NCBI GenBank assembly: GCA_965215545.1
Contig: OZ244066.1
Location: 434,001 to 498,000, forward strand
DNA length: 64,000 nt
Direction: 5' to 3'
DNA from: MPNP01 sp965215545
GTDB taxonomy: Bacteria; Pseudomonadota; Alphaproteobacteria; Rhodobacterales; Rhodobacteraceae
The position numbers were made by a program, and so were the translations under genes. Below are positions 9,578-18,809 of the stretch, one piece after another; the stretch's first letter is position 1; every line of letters begins with the position of its first letter. The notes beneath the pieces were generated by a model. It was given only the letters and a program-made list of their open reading frames with translations. It did no database searches and was not told where the DNA came from.

Positions 9578-9640
9578 GGCAGGTCATAGGGCAGGTCATG
9601 GGGCAGGTCATGGGGCAGGTCATGGGGCAGGTCATGGGGG
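9569..9640. repeat. 12-bp tandem repeat, six copies
   Basis: Six consecutive units of AGGTCATAGGGC or AGGTCATGGGGC are present. The first two copies have A at position 8, the next three have G, and the last ends GGGGG. Being a multiple of three, it would encode a GQVM-type repeat in one frame, but in the frame of the upstream gene the first copy supplies a stop codon. Confidence 0.9.
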
Positions 9641-10291
9641 CGGGGCGCGCTGTCCCGACCGGCCTCGGGCCAGACGGGCCGGGGCGGCCCGGGACCGGGT
9701 CGAATCCGGTCGCCACCGTCGCGGCCCCGAGCTGCGGACATCCAAGGGGGCATGGACCGCATCCGGGCCCATGGGGCGGCGGGCCTTGACTCCCGGGGGG
9801 ATCATGGGGAGGGGTGGCGCTGGCGATGCGCGCCTTCAACCGCCACCGCCTCGGTGGGCGCAGGCGCACCCGGCTGCGCCAGCAGCAGCGGCGGGCGGCG
9901 CGCCAGCCGTCCGCCCGTCGGCACCTCTGACCCCCTGCCAGCCTGCCGCGCGGCCCGGTGCCTGTCTGCGCCCCCCCTGGGGGTCACACGGGCCCGATTG
10001 GGGCCTCAAGAGACCGGATTCGGGCCGCGGCAGGGCGATCGGGGTGGCAGAGCGAGGGTGCTGGCGTGACAAAAGCAGGGTTTTCTGGCAGGCACGATAG
10101 AATTCCCTAATCATTCATGTCGAGAACTCCAGTGGTCTGCCCATGCCTGGCAACATGATCTCGCTTCCACCTGAACCCTTCAAATACAAGGATGGCGAGC
10201 ACGCCTCATTCCACAACGGGGCTGGATGGGCGGACCCGCCATCGAAATTGCCCCGATCCCCGCCAGAGGAGAAAGCAAGATGGGGCTATGC
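9641..10291. other. GC-rich intergenic region without a recognised gene
   Basis: The stretch is very GC-rich to about 10060 and then closer to average. Open frames exist on both strands, but they are rich in Pro, Gly, Arg and Ala as expected of random GC-rich DNA. None has a credible start or a recognisable motif. Confidence 0.5.
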
Positions 10292-11134
10292 TCAGGTTTG
10301 GACTGACTTCCGGCGATGCATCTGGAAGAGGAAACAGACGATGAACCCTGCACTGAGAAACAGTGCTACGGCACCGTACAATCCCGACAGATCCACGACA
10401 GCGTAACGAAAAACGACAGCAAGGAGGGAACAGAGCATGATATTGATGAGGACTCTCCACATCGTCGCGATCAGTCTTTCCGTGATGGCGTTGAAATCGA
10501 CTTCCTCCAATACCCCTTCATGGATTCGGCGGGCGATCTCTTCCCGACTGCTGCCAAAGACATTGCGGAAGAGAGACTCAATCAAGTTCAGCGATGTGAT
10601 GCGCTCACCGACCTCATCCCTGATCTCGTCTTTCACGTTCTCGTGTTCCACACGATCACGGATCAGGCTCACGACTGCACTGTTTGCCGATCTTCGCAAC
10701 GAGGCGAGATGGAATTTCTGTTCATCAACCGTCCAGTGATCGCGGAATTTCCGGAAAAACCCCCTGACTTTGGTGTCGAACAGGCACAACACTGTAATGC
10801 CAGAGATCTGGTAAATAACCGGAAGGAGAGGGAGCAGTGCAAGCAACGCAAGGAAGACCTCTGAAGGCTGACCGACCACCCAAACGCACAGCATCGCAAT
10901 CAAGCAGACGATCGTCGCATAGAGATGGTTTCGGGATTTTCGTTGATAAGTCTCCAGGTCTGTTTCAGTCGAGTCAATCTCCTGGTTTAACCTGGCGATA
11001 ACCTCCTGTTTTGCCATCTGGATTGCGTCCTGGATTGCATCGTCCTCTTTTGCTTGCACTCGCGCGCTTGAAGTGACTGCAGCCGCAGTCAAGGCAGCCA
11101 TGATCAGGGGCAGTACCAACAATGGCGCAACCAT
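10292..11134 (-). CDS. Membrane protein with coiled coil, unknown function
   Basis: This is a predicted 280-residue inner-membrane protein. ATG 11134 is chosen because AGAGGGG lies seven bases upstream and the first residues form a hydrophobic helix (APLLVLPLIMAALTAAA). A charged coiled-coil stretch follows (QEVIARLNQEIDSTETDLET), then two close membrane helices (YATIVCLIAMLCVWVV and LALLALLPLLPVIYQI), a large polar segment of about 110 residues, and two final helices ending in FIVCFLFQMHRRKS. The polar segment includes FGSSREEIARRIHEG. I recognise no family. It is separated from the SCO1 gene by about 100 bases and may be transcribed with it, although its base composition is lower in GC. Confidence 0.6.
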   Translation of the reverse strand: MVAPLLVLPLIMAALTAAAVTSSARVQAKEDDAIQDAIQMAKQEVIARLNQEIDSTETDLETYQRKSRNHLYATIVCLIAMLCVWVVGQPSEVFLALLALLPLLPVIYQISGITVLCLFDTKVRGFFRKFRDHWTVDEQKFHLASLRRSANSAVVSLIRDRVEHENVKDEIRDEVGERITSLNLIESLFRNVFGSSREEIARRIHEGVLEEVDFNAITERLIATMWRVLINIMLCSLLAVVFRYAVVDLSGLYGAVALFLSAGFIVCFLFQMHRRKSVQT

Positions 11135-11231
11135 TGGACAACCCCTCTTTTTGTTCAACAGGTAGCCAACGTGTGCACTCGCCTTGCCAACCTGTTGCGA
11201 TTGGCACAAACCGTCAAGGTGGCTTGAAAAG

Positions 11232-11885
11232 TCAGGCGTAACCTCCGGCGTCGGCGTAGCAGGCGATGCTCTCGACCATCTCCTCAGGGGTGGCGGTGCG
11301 GGGATAGAAGGTGGCATAGCCGGTCCCGGGCAGCATGAGGTAGGTCTGGGTCGAGTGGTCCACCATGTAGAAGCCATTCTCGCGGGCTGGGCGAGGCTGG
11401 AAGTAGACCTTGTACTGGTCTGCGGCCGCCTTGACCTGCTCGGGACTGCCGGTCAGGCCGATCATGCGGGGATGGAAGGCGCCGACATACTCACCAAGGA
11501 TCCCCGGAGTGTCGCGGGCGGGATCGACCGAGATGAAGACGGGTGTGACCTCGATGCCCTTCGCTTCGAGCATGACGACGGCATCGATGTTGCGGGCTGT
11601 GTCGACCGGACAGATGCCGGGACAGTTCGTGAAGCCGAAATACACCAGACTGGGGCGGATGATCACGTCCTGCTCGGTGACGGTCCGACCGGTGGTATCG
11701 AGCAACTCGAACGGGCCGCCGATGGCGGCATCTCCGGCCACCACGCCGCCCCCATGACAGTGGGCGAACAGTGTCTCACCGCGATTGACGACATGGAGCG
11801 TCCCGACCGTTGCCACAAGCACGACAGCAACAGCGGCCATGGCTGCCATCCGGGTTCGGTCCGGACGTCTGATGCCTGTGGTCAT
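11232..11885 (-). CDS. SCO1/SenC-family copper chaperone
   Basis: SCO proteins are membrane-anchored thioredoxin-like proteins that deliver copper to the CuA centre of cytochrome c oxidase. The 217-residue product has an N-terminal anchor (MAAMAAVAVVLVATVGT) and then the thioredoxin fold with YFGFTNCPGICP. The copper-binding cysteines are C88 and C92, and the third ligand is H177 in MVDHSTQTYLM. The DPARDTP motif typical of the family is present. It lies 27 bases downstream of ccr on the same strand, an unusual partner; co-transcription is possible. No oxidase genes are in the window. Confidence 0.9.
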   Translation of the reverse strand: MTTGIRRPDRTRMAAMAAVAVVLVATVGTLHVVNRGETLFAHCHGGGVVAGDAAIGGPFELLDTTGRTVTEQDVIIRPSLVYFGFTNCPGICPVDTARNIDAVVMLEAKGIEVTPVFISVDPARDTPGILGEYVGAFHPRMIGLTGSPEQVKAAADQYKVYFQPRPARENGFYMVDHSTQTYLMLPGTGYATFYPRTATPEEMVESIACYADAGGYA

Positions 11886-11912
11886 TGCGGGAAGGCAATC
11901 GACGAGATTGAC

Positions 11913-13250
11913 TCAGGCGGTCTGGCCCGGTTTGTCTGCGACATCATACACATCCTCAAGTGTCCGCAACCCGGGACAGGGCGCCGAGATCATCACCGCC
12001 ATATTGCCAGGCTTGTGCTCATTCCTGTACATCTTGAGATGGGCCAGCGGCAACTGGTCCCAGGAAAAAACTTCCGACATGCATGGGTCGAGACGTCGTT
12101 CAAGCATGAGTTTGTTGGCCTGGCTGGCCTGTTTGAGATTGGCAAAATGTGACCCCTGGACCCGTTTCTGGTGCATCCAGAGATACCGGGCGTCAAGGGT
12201 GAGGTTGTAGCCGGTGGTGCCGGCACAGATGACCACCATGCCCCCACGCTTGACGACAAAGGTGGATACCGGGAAGGTCGCGGCTCCAGGGTGCTCGAAC
12301 ACGATATCGACATTGTTGCCCTTGCCGGTGATGTCCCAGATGGCCTTGCCGAATTTTCGCGCTTCGGCCAACCACTTCTGGTACGCATCGGTGTTGACCG
12401 TGGGCAGCTGTCCCCAACAGTCGAAATCCTTGCGGTTGATGACACCCCGGGCACCGAGTTCCATCACGAAGTCCCGCTTGCTCTCATCCGAGATCACCCC
12501 GATGGCATTGGCACCGGCAGTGTTGATCAGCTGGATGGCATAGGAGCCAAGGCCGCCGGAGGCACCCCAGACCAGGACATTCTGCCCCGGCCGCAGGATA
12601 TGCGGACGGTGGCCAAAGAGCATGCGATAGGCAGTGGCCAGGGTCAGTGTGTAGCAGGCGCTCTCTTCCCAGGTCAGGTGCCGCGGGCGGCGCATGAGTT
12701 GCTGGGCCTGCACGCGGGCAAACTGGGCAAAGGATCCGTCCGGTGTCTCGTAGCCCCAGATGCGCTGGGTCGGTGAAAACATCGGATCACCACCGTTGCA
12801 CTCCTCGTCATCACCATCATCCTGGTTGCAGTGCACCACAACCTCATCGCCGACCTTCCACCGTCGCACCTTGTCACCCACGGCCCAGACGATGCCGGCG
12901 GCATCCGAACCGGCAATGTGATAGTCGGCCTTGTGGACATCGAACATCGACACGGGCTGGCCCAGACCGGCCCAGACGCCGTTGTAGTTGACGCCGGCAG
13001 CCATGACGAGAACCAGCACTTCATGGCTGTCGATGGACGGAACGTCCACAACCTCGACCTGCATGGCGACATCCGGTTCGCCCTGGCGTTCCCGCCGGAT
13101 GACCCAGGCGTGCATTCTGTCCGGGACGTGGCCAAGGGGTGGCACATCACCAATGGCATAGAGATCCTGCCGTTTGGCATTCCTGGGGTCCGTGATGTCA
13201 ATGATTGATTGGTTGTCAATAACTGCTTGGTTCATCGCCTGTCTTGCCAT
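11913..13250 (-). CDS. ccr: Crotonyl-CoA carboxylase/reductase
   Basis: Ccr carries out the NADPH-dependent reductive carboxylation of crotonyl-CoA to ethylmalonyl-CoA, the key step of the ethylmalonyl-CoA pathway for acetyl-CoA assimilation without isocitrate lyase. The 445-residue protein is a medium-chain dehydrogenase/reductase: an N-terminal catalytic domain with GVNYNGVWAGLG, then the nucleotide-binding motif VWGASGGLGSYAIQL near residue 225, and VFEHPGAATFP and YLWMHQKRVQGSHFAN towards the end. The last pattern is characteristic of Ccr rather than of general quinone reductases. ATG 13250 has AGGA five bases upstream; an ATG four codons earlier (13262) is possible. The partner enzyme ethylmalonyl-CoA mutase is encoded at 41952-43961 in this window. 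Confidence 0.93.
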   Translation of the reverse strand: MARQAMNQAVIDNQSIIDITDPRNAKRQDLYAIGDVPPLGHVPDRMHAWVIRRERQGEPDVAMQVEVVDVPSIDSHEVLVLVMAAGVNYNGVWAGLGQPVSMFDVHKADYHIAGSDAAGIVWAVGDKVRRWKVGDEVVVHCNQDDGDDEECNGGDPMFSPTQRIWGYETPDGSFAQFARVQAQQLMRRPRHLTWEESACYTLTLATAYRMLFGHRPHILRPGQNVLVWGASGGLGSYAIQLINTAGANAIGVISDESKRDFVMELGARGVINRKDFDCWGQLPTVNTDAYQKWLAEARKFGKAIWDITGKGNNVDIVFEHPGAATFPVSTFVVKRGGMVVICAGTTGYNLTLDARYLWMHQKRVQGSHFANLKQASQANKLMLERRLDPCMSEVFSWDQLPLAHLKMYRNEHKPGNMAVMISAPCPGLRTLEDVYDVADKPGQTA

Positions 13251-13318
13251 AGTCTTCCTCATGATTCGCCGCCGGGACGGAAGTCCGGTCCGGGGCAGGA
13301 CGGAGTTTATCCATCCTC

Positions 13319-14788
13319 ATGCTGCAGTGCAACATCAATCGATCTGTCAGCTGGATACGACGGGTGCCAATCCGCGTTCCGGTCGGGTGCCTCTGGGGTC
13401 TTGCCATGCTCCAGGCCTCCGCGCGTCCAGCCCATGCCCACGCCTCCGAGCAGGTGTTTGTCGCTCTTCTGCCCACCGAACTCTACACGGGTGTCGGCAC
13501 TGGCATTGTGGCCCTGACCATCCTGTTGTTGTTGTTGCTTCCCCACCGCTATGCAGCGGGACTGTTCACCACCCGCAGCCTGCCGGGACGGACCCATCCT
13601 GCCTGGACCCCGAGGGCCACCTCGCTGATGGCATCGGTTTTCCTGGTTTTCCTGATCACCCAGGGATTCACCGGCACCCGCAATCCGCTCACCAATCTCA
13701 TGCCAGTGACCATCTGGACTGTCTGGTGGATCGGCCTCTTCCTCCTCCAGGGTCTGCTTGGCGATGTCTGGCGGTGGATCAATCCCTGGTCAGGACTGGG
13801 GTGGTTGCTGCAGCGCGTCATGACCCGGCACCCGCTTGTCCGTCTGCCGGCGTGGTTGGGGACCTGGCCGGCGGTGGTCGGCTATGTCTGTTTCGTCATC
13901 TTCCTTCTCGCCGACCTGGCTCCCGATGATCCGGCGCGGTTGGCCCTGTTTGTTTCGATCTACGGCCTTGTCACCGTGGTCGGCATGACCGTCTTTGGCA
14001 CCGATGCCTGGCTGCAGCGATGTGAGTGTTTCACGATGCTCTTTTCCCTGCTTGCCCGGCTGGCCTGTGTCCGCATCACGGCCAGCACGACCTCGTTCGG
14101 CCTGCCCGGCTGGCAATTGACCCGTGCTGATGTCCTGTCCCCATCCCAGGCGGTCTTTGTGCTGTCGGTCCTGGCCAGCAGCAGTTTTGACGGTCTGAAC
14201 GAGACCTTCTGGTGGCTGGCCACGATCGGAGTCAATCCACTGGAATTCCCGGGGCGCTCCGCCGTGCTGGACCAGACCATTCTCGGCATCATCGGCGGCA
14301 TCCTCCTCCTGATTGCCGTCTATGCGGTGATGGTGCAGGCGGGTGACATGCTGGCAAGACGGCTTCCGGGCACGACGCATCCACTGTCCCGGACGACAGC
14401 CTTTGGTCGCCTGGCTCTCTCCCTGTTGCCCATTGCCTTTGGCTACCATATCGCCCATTTTTTCCCGACCCTGCTGGTCAATGCCCAGTATGCGCTGGTG
14501 GCCCTCTCCGATCCCCTCTCGACCGGGGCCGATTACTTCGATCTCCGCCATCATTTTGTCACGCTGGGCTTCCTTGCCGAGCTCGGGACCGTCCGGATCA
14601 TCTGGCTGACCCAGTGCGCGGCGATCGTCCTTGGCCACGTTCTGGCAGTCCTGGTCGGTCACCACATCATGACGGAACTCTATGGCAGGGGCTGGCGAGC
14701 CATCCTGGCCGAAGTTCCCCTCTCTGTCCTGATGATCCTCTATACCATGCTGAGCCTCTGGCTGCTTGCGTCGCCCCGAGGATTCTGA
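13319..14788 (+). CDS. Polytopic membrane protein, unknown function
   Basis: This is a 489-residue integral membrane protein with about ten to twelve hydrophobic helices. It starts with a signal-like segment ending ARPAHAHA, then ASEQVFVALLPTELYTGVGT, an HAS-x-x-FV-LLPT pattern I associate with a family sometimes labelled fenitrothion hydrolase; that label is weak and should not be read as a function. Other conserved-looking stretches are DVWRWINPWSGLGW, SSFDGLNETFWW and FGYHIAHFFPTLL, whose histidines in membrane helices could bind a metal or heme. It diverges from ccr and lies beside SCO1, so a role in copper or oxidase biogenesis is conceivable (inference). ATG 13319 is the first start; 13406 is an alternative. 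Confidence 0.65.
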   Translation: MLQCNINRSVSWIRRVPIRVPVGCLWGLAMLQASARPAHAHASEQVFVALLPTELYTGVGTGIVALTILLLLLLPHRYAAGLFTTRSLPGRTHPAWTPRATSLMASVFLVFLITQGFTGTRNPLTNLMPVTIWTVWWIGLFLLQGLLGDVWRWINPWSGLGWLLQRVMTRHPLVRLPAWLGTWPAVVGYVCFVIFLLADLAPDDPARLALFVSIYGLVTVVGMTVFGTDAWLQRCECFTMLFSLLARLACVRITASTTSFGLPGWQLTRADVLSPSQAVFVLSVLASSSFDGLNETFWWLATIGVNPLEFPGRSAVLDQTILGIIGGILLLIAVYAVMVQAGDMLARRLPGTTHPLSRTTAFGRLALSLLPIAFGYHIAHFFPTLLVNAQYALVALSDPLSTGADYFDLRHHFVTLGFLAELGTVRIIWLTQCAAIVLGHVLAVLVGHHIMTELYGRGWRAILAEVPLSVLMILYTMLSLWLLASPRGF

Positions 14789-14880
14789 GACCGGCAAGCC
14801 GGCGGACAGCATTGTGTGGATTCGACCGAGATCGCATGATATGGTCGAAGGGTCTGCACAACACGAACAGGGAGACAGTC

Positions 14881-16167
14881 ATGGGTACGCAGCATTCACG
14901 TCGTGATATTCTCAAGGGTTTTGGTGCCACCGGGGCGGCGGTGGCCGCTGGCAGTGTCATGACACGCTATGCCCAGGCCCAGTCATCCGAACCGATCCGA
15001 ATCGGGTTTCAGGTGCACCGGACCGGGATCGGGGCAGCGTATGGGCGCTGGTATGAACGCGTGACGAATGTGGCCGCTGCACGGATCAACGCCATGGGTG
15101 GCATCATGGGCCGTCCGGTGGAGATCGTCGCCGAGGATGATGGGACCGACCCCAAACGAGGTGCCGAGGTCGTGGAGAAATTCGCCACCGAGCATCGATG
15201 TGATCTCGCCTTTGGCACGCTCTTCAGCCATGTCGTGATTGGTTCTGCCCCGCGGGCCGGCGAGTTGAAAATTCCCTACCTCGTGGTCTCCGAGGGCAAC
15301 CATGTCGCCAGCGGCATCCTCAACCGCTACACGCTCCAGCCCTGCATCACCAATGTCCAGAGCCAGATCCAGGCCATGGCACCGTATGTCCATGACAACC
15401 TTGGCAAGAAAGTCACGATGCTCTTTGCGGATTTTGCCTTCGGACATGACCATCGGGACGCCTTTTCGGCCGCATTCGAGCAACGGGGGGGCACAATCCT
15501 GGAGAAGATCGCCATTCCGACCACAGCCACGTCCTTTTCGCAGTATTTCCCCCGGATCCCACGCGATACCGAGATCCTGTATCATGTCGTGGTGGGACCA
15601 GCCGTTCTCACCTTCGTCAAGGAACTCGGCGAGTTCTTCGGCGGCCAGGGACCGCAGCTGTTCGGTTTCATCGACAGTCTCGAGGCCGTCGACATCAACA
15701 GCCCGGGGCTCGAGTTCCTCGATGGCAGCCATTTCTGGGAAGGCATGCCGCGCTATGCCCAGGGCGACACCAGCGTGCTGCCCCATGATGCCGCCTATCG
15801 GGAGATGATCGGGGTCGATGCCAATGGCGCCTCGATGAGCGACAGTCGGGATGTCTCGACCTATGCGCACATGTTCGGGTGCTGGGAGACCCTGAATCTG
15901 GTCAAGGATGCCATGGAGATGGCCGATTACACGTCCGATCACGCCGGTCGGGTCCGTATGATCGAGGCCATCGAGTCGATGCGCGAGATCCCGGCCTCGA
16001 TCAACCATCCCCAGGGAGACAAGATCTTCAACGGCAGGACGCACCAGGTGTTCGGCCACCAGTACATCACCCGAGTGGCCAACGGTCGCCTTGATCTGGC
16101 CCATGTGACATCGATCGAGGACACCCTCTATCCCGACCAGGTTGACTATACGACCATGCCGTTCTGA
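14881..16167 (+). CDS. ABC importer substrate-binding protein (branched-chain/amide type)
   Basis: This periplasmic binding protein (428 residues) delivers substrate to the LivHMGF-type importer encoded just downstream. It starts at ATG 14881 with a twin-arginine signal (SRRDILKGFGATGAAV, cleavage near AQAQS), then a type I periplasmic-binding fold beginning IRIGFQVHRTGIGAAYGRWY. Matching landmarks are NAMGGIMGRPVEIVAEDDG and KKVTMLFADFAFGHDH. Tat signals are frequent on binding proteins of this class. The ligand may be an amide, urea, amino acid or heterocyclic acid; sequence alone does not decide. The nearby N-heterocycle genes make a nicotinate-like ligand a testable inference. Confidence 0.88.
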   Translation: MGTQHSRRDILKGFGATGAAVAAGSVMTRYAQAQSSEPIRIGFQVHRTGIGAAYGRWYERVTNVAAARINAMGGIMGRPVEIVAEDDGTDPKRGAEVVEKFATEHRCDLAFGTLFSHVVIGSAPRAGELKIPYLVVSEGNHVASGILNRYTLQPCITNVQSQIQAMAPYVHDNLGKKVTMLFADFAFGHDHRDAFSAAFEQRGGTILEKIAIPTTATSFSQYFPRIPRDTEILYHVVVGPAVLTFVKELGEFFGGQGPQLFGFIDSLEAVDINSPGLEFLDGSHFWEGMPRYAQGDTSVLPHDAAYREMIGVDANGASMSDSRDVSTYAHMFGCWETLNLVKDAMEMADYTSDHAGRVRMIEAIESMREIPASINHPQGDKIFNGRTHQVFGHQYITRVANGRLDLAHVTSIEDTLYPDQVDYTTMPF

Positions 16168-16222
16168 ACGCACCCGGACCGCATCGCACGACCTGTCGCC
16201 CGTCGCTTGATGCATCGCTCGC

Positions 16223-17143
16223 ATGGAGTTCGGTCCGCATCTCGTTCTGGCAACACTTGAGGGGTCGCTGACCGCTGCGGTCATTGCCCTCACGGCCATG
16301 GGGCTCAGCCTCGTCTTTGGCATCATGCGCGTCGTCAATGTTGCCCATGGCGAGTTCTACATGCTCGGCGCGGTCATCAGCTGGTATGTGGCCACGGCCA
16401 GCGGCATCCATCCGGCCCTGGGTTTTGCCCTGGCCCTGCTGGCCGCCCCCCTGCTGGTCGGCCTGCTCGCGATGGCAGCCAATGGCCTCGTGCTGGCCCG
16501 GGTCGATCATGATCCCGAGCGCACCATCGTGGCCACGATCGGGTTGCTCTATATCCTCCAGCAGGCCACATTGATGACCTTTGGTCCGGATGCCCGACCC
16601 GTTGTTGCCCCCTTCAATGACCGCATTGCCCTGCCCTGGCTGGCCTGGGGAGCCGACGGGTTCTCGGTCACCTGGCCCTGGGGGTTCGGCACCACGACCT
16701 ACCGACTCTTCGTCATTGCCTCGTCGGTCGTGATCCTCGGGGGTCTCTGGCTGATCATGACCCGGACCCGCCTCGGTCTGATCCTGCGGGCCACCCAGCT
16801 TGATCGCGAGATGGCCACGGCATTCGGGATCCCGGTCCGGCGGGTGTATGCCATCGTTTTCGCCATCGGGGCAGCACTGGCTGCTCTTGGTGCGACCCTG
16901 ATCGTCCCCATTCGCCAGGCCCATTACCTGATGGGTGCTGAACCCCTGCTCCTCTCGTTCATTGTCGTGATCGTGGGTGGACTGGGGAGTCTTTCGGGAA
17001 CCATCCTGGCTGCCATTCTCATCGGTCTCAGTGATGGCATCATCTCCGTGTTCTTCTCACCCACCCTGGCCAAGATCATCGCGACCCTGCTGGTGGCCTT
17101 TGTTCTGGTGTTTCGCCCCCAGGGTCTCTTTGGCCGCGCATGA
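16223..17143 (+). CDS. livH: Branched-chain-type ABC importer permease (LivH)
   Basis: This is the first of two inner-membrane permeases of the importer. The 306-residue protein has about eight hydrophobic helices and the family motifs LVFGIMRVVNVAHGEFYMLG near residue 30 and, in the second half, GIPVRRVYAIVFAIGAALA, the EAA-like loop that contacts the ATPases. It ends VFRPQGLFGRA, as LivH proteins do. ATG 16223 begins MEFGPHLVLATLEGSL. It follows the binding-protein gene by 55 bases and overlaps livM by four, so it belongs to one operon. Confidence 0.92.
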   Translation: MEFGPHLVLATLEGSLTAAVIALTAMGLSLVFGIMRVVNVAHGEFYMLGAVISWYVATASGIHPALGFALALLAAPLLVGLLAMAANGLVLARVDHDPERTIVATIGLLYILQQATLMTFGPDARPVVAPFNDRIALPWLAWGADGFSVTWPWGFGTTTYRLFVIASSVVILGGLWLIMTRTRLGLILRATQLDREMATAFGIPVRRVYAIVFAIGAALAALGATLIVPIRQAHYLMGAEPLLLSFIVVIVGGLGSLSGTILAAILIGLSDGIISVFFSPTLAKIIATLLVAFVLVFRPQGLFGRA

Positions 17144-18087
17144 CCGGCAGGGCCCCGGCACCGCTCATCCTCCATGCCGGACTGATCCTGGTGCTGGGTC
17201 TGGCGTATTTCATCCTGCCGGACTACCATGACGGCAATCTGGCCCGCATCATGGTGCTGGCCGTCTATGCCATGGGCTACAATCTCCTGCTTGGCTACAC
17301 CGGCCTCTTGAGCCTCGGGCATGCCCTCTTCTTTGCGGCGGGCATGTACGGGTTCGGCCTGCCCATCCAGCACCTTGGCCTGACGGCCATCCCGGCCCTC
17401 CTGACCGGTCTTGGTGCGGCAGTGGTCGTGGCAGCAGCCGTCGGGTTCCTGGCCCTGCGAACGTCCGGCGTGGCCTTCATGATCGTGACCCTCATGTTCT
17501 CGCAGGCCGGCTATCTTGCCATCCTCTGGCTCGGTGCGTACACCCGGGGCGATGAGGGATTCGTGATCAACCCGGCCAGCCGGTTCATCGCCGGGGTGGA
17601 TCTCGCGACCCCGACCGGGCGCTACTATGCCGCCTTCATCCTCTTTGTGCTCGGCTATGGCATCATCGCCTGGATCGTCCGGACGCCGTTCGGCAAATGC
17701 TTGGTGGCCATCCGCGAGAACGAACCCCGTGCCCAGATGCTGGGCTACAATACCGTGCATCTCAAACTCGCTGCCGTCATCATCTCAGGGACCATGGCCG
17801 GCCTGGCCGGCGCCGGTTATGCGCTGCTGTTTGGCTATGCCGGGGCCACCTTTGCCTCGGTCCAGTACTCGATCTATCCCCTCCTGTGGGTGCTGCTTGG
17901 CGGGGCCGGCACGACCATCGGGCCGATCATCGGCACGGCTTTCGCCTTCTATCTCGTTGATGTCTCCAGCGGCCTGACCAGCGCCTATCTGCTCATGGTC
18001 GGCCTGGTGATCGTCGTGGTGATCCTTTTCATGCCCAAGGGCATCGCGGGCAGCCTGCGGGACCGCTATGGGTCCTGGATCCCATGA
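17140..18087 (+). CDS. livM: Branched-chain-type ABC importer permease (LivM)
   Basis: This is the second permease of the importer, 315 residues. It shows the LivM core MGYNLLLGYTGLLSLGHALF near residue 46 and the cytoplasmic coupling segment TPFGKCLVAIRENEPRAQML in the second half, followed by GTMAGLAGAGYALL. It ends MPKGIAGSLRDRYGS. The start at ATG 17140 overlaps the livH stop and its own stop overlaps the livG start, both by four bases, consistent with translational coupling of all transporter subunits. Confidence 0.92.
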   Translation: MTGRAPAPLILHAGLILVLGLAYFILPDYHDGNLARIMVLAVYAMGYNLLLGYTGLLSLGHALFFAAGMYGFGLPIQHLGLTAIPALLTGLGAAVVVAAAVGFLALRTSGVAFMIVTLMFSQAGYLAILWLGAYTRGDEGFVINPASRFIAGVDLATPTGRYYAAFILFVLGYGIIAWIVRTPFGKCLVAIRENEPRAQMLGYNTVHLKLAAVIISGTMAGLAGAGYALLFGYAGATFASVQYSIYPLLWVLLGGAGTTIGPIIGTAFAFYLVDVSSGLTSAYLLMVGLVIVVVILFMPKGIAGSLRDRYGSWIP

Positions 18088-18809
18088 GCTGTGTGGCCAC
18101 ACGTGGTCTGACCCGTCATTTCGGCGGCATCAAGGCGGTCGATGGCATCGATCTCGACATACCCGCCGGTCAGGCCCGGGCCCTTATCGGCCCCAACGGA
18201 GCAGGCAAATCAACCCTGGTTGGCATGATCAGTGGTCGGATTGCGCCAACCCGGGGCACAATCGCATTCGAAGGCCGGGACATCACCCGCCTGCCGACCT
18301 GGCGGCGCATTCAGCTCGGCATTGCCTATACGTTCCAGATCACCTCGGTCTTTGCCCAACTCACCGTCTTCGAGAACGTCGCCCTGGCGGCCCGGCGCCT
18401 GCATGGTTCGGCCCGCAAGACCGTCAATGCCATGACTGAGGACGCTCTGGCACGACTCGGTCTGGCGGACCGGGCAGGGGCGTTGGCCGGGGACCAGAGC
18501 TATGGCCACCAGCGCCTGCTCGAGATTGCCATGGGTCTGGTGCAGAATCCGGTTCTCTTCATTCTCGACGAGCCCACGCAGGGTCTTGCAGCCAGTGAGG
18601 TGGAAGACTTCAAGACGCTGATCCGGTCCCTCAGGGGCTCCATGACCATCCTCCTCATCGAACACAATATGGGAGTCGTGATGGAAGCAGCGGACATGAT
18701 CACCGTCCTCGATCAGGGGCGGCTGCTGGCGACCGGGTCGCCTGCCGACATCCGAGCCAACGCCGCGGTGCAGGCTTGTTATCTTGGGCGGGACAATGCT
18801 GCAGATTGA
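18084..18809 (+). CDS. livG: Branched-chain-type ABC importer ATPase (LivG)
   Basis: This is one of two cytoplasmic ATPases driving the importer, 241 residues. Walker A is GPNGAGKST near residue 37. The signature segment reads GDQSYGHQRLLEIAMGL, with SYGHQ in place of the more common SYGQQ, and Walker B with switch is LFILDEPTQGL. The family-specific IAYTFQITSVFAQLTVFENV lies between them. It overlaps livM by four bases and livF by 14 bases. Confidence 0.93.
   Translation: MSCVATRGLTRHFGGIKAVDGIDLDIPAGQARALIGPNGAGKSTLVGMISGRIAPTRGTIAFEGRDITRLPTWRRIQLGIAYTFQITSVFAQLTVFENVALAARRLHGSARKTVNAMTEDALARLGLADRAGALAGDQSYGHQRLLEIAMGLVQNPVLFILDEPTQGLAASEVEDFKTLIRSLRGSMTILLIEHNMGVVMEAADMITVLDQGRLLATGSPADIRANAAVQACYLGRDNAAD

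Noticed and set aside
9569..9640. Short-unit repeat considered as a CRISPR array
   Set aside because: The copies are directly adjacent with no spacers and the unit is 12 bases, so it is a simple tandem repeat.
14983..16338. Long open frame antisense to the ABC binding-protein gene
   Set aside because: It lies opposite a clear Tat-signal binding protein and has no credible ribosome site or motif.
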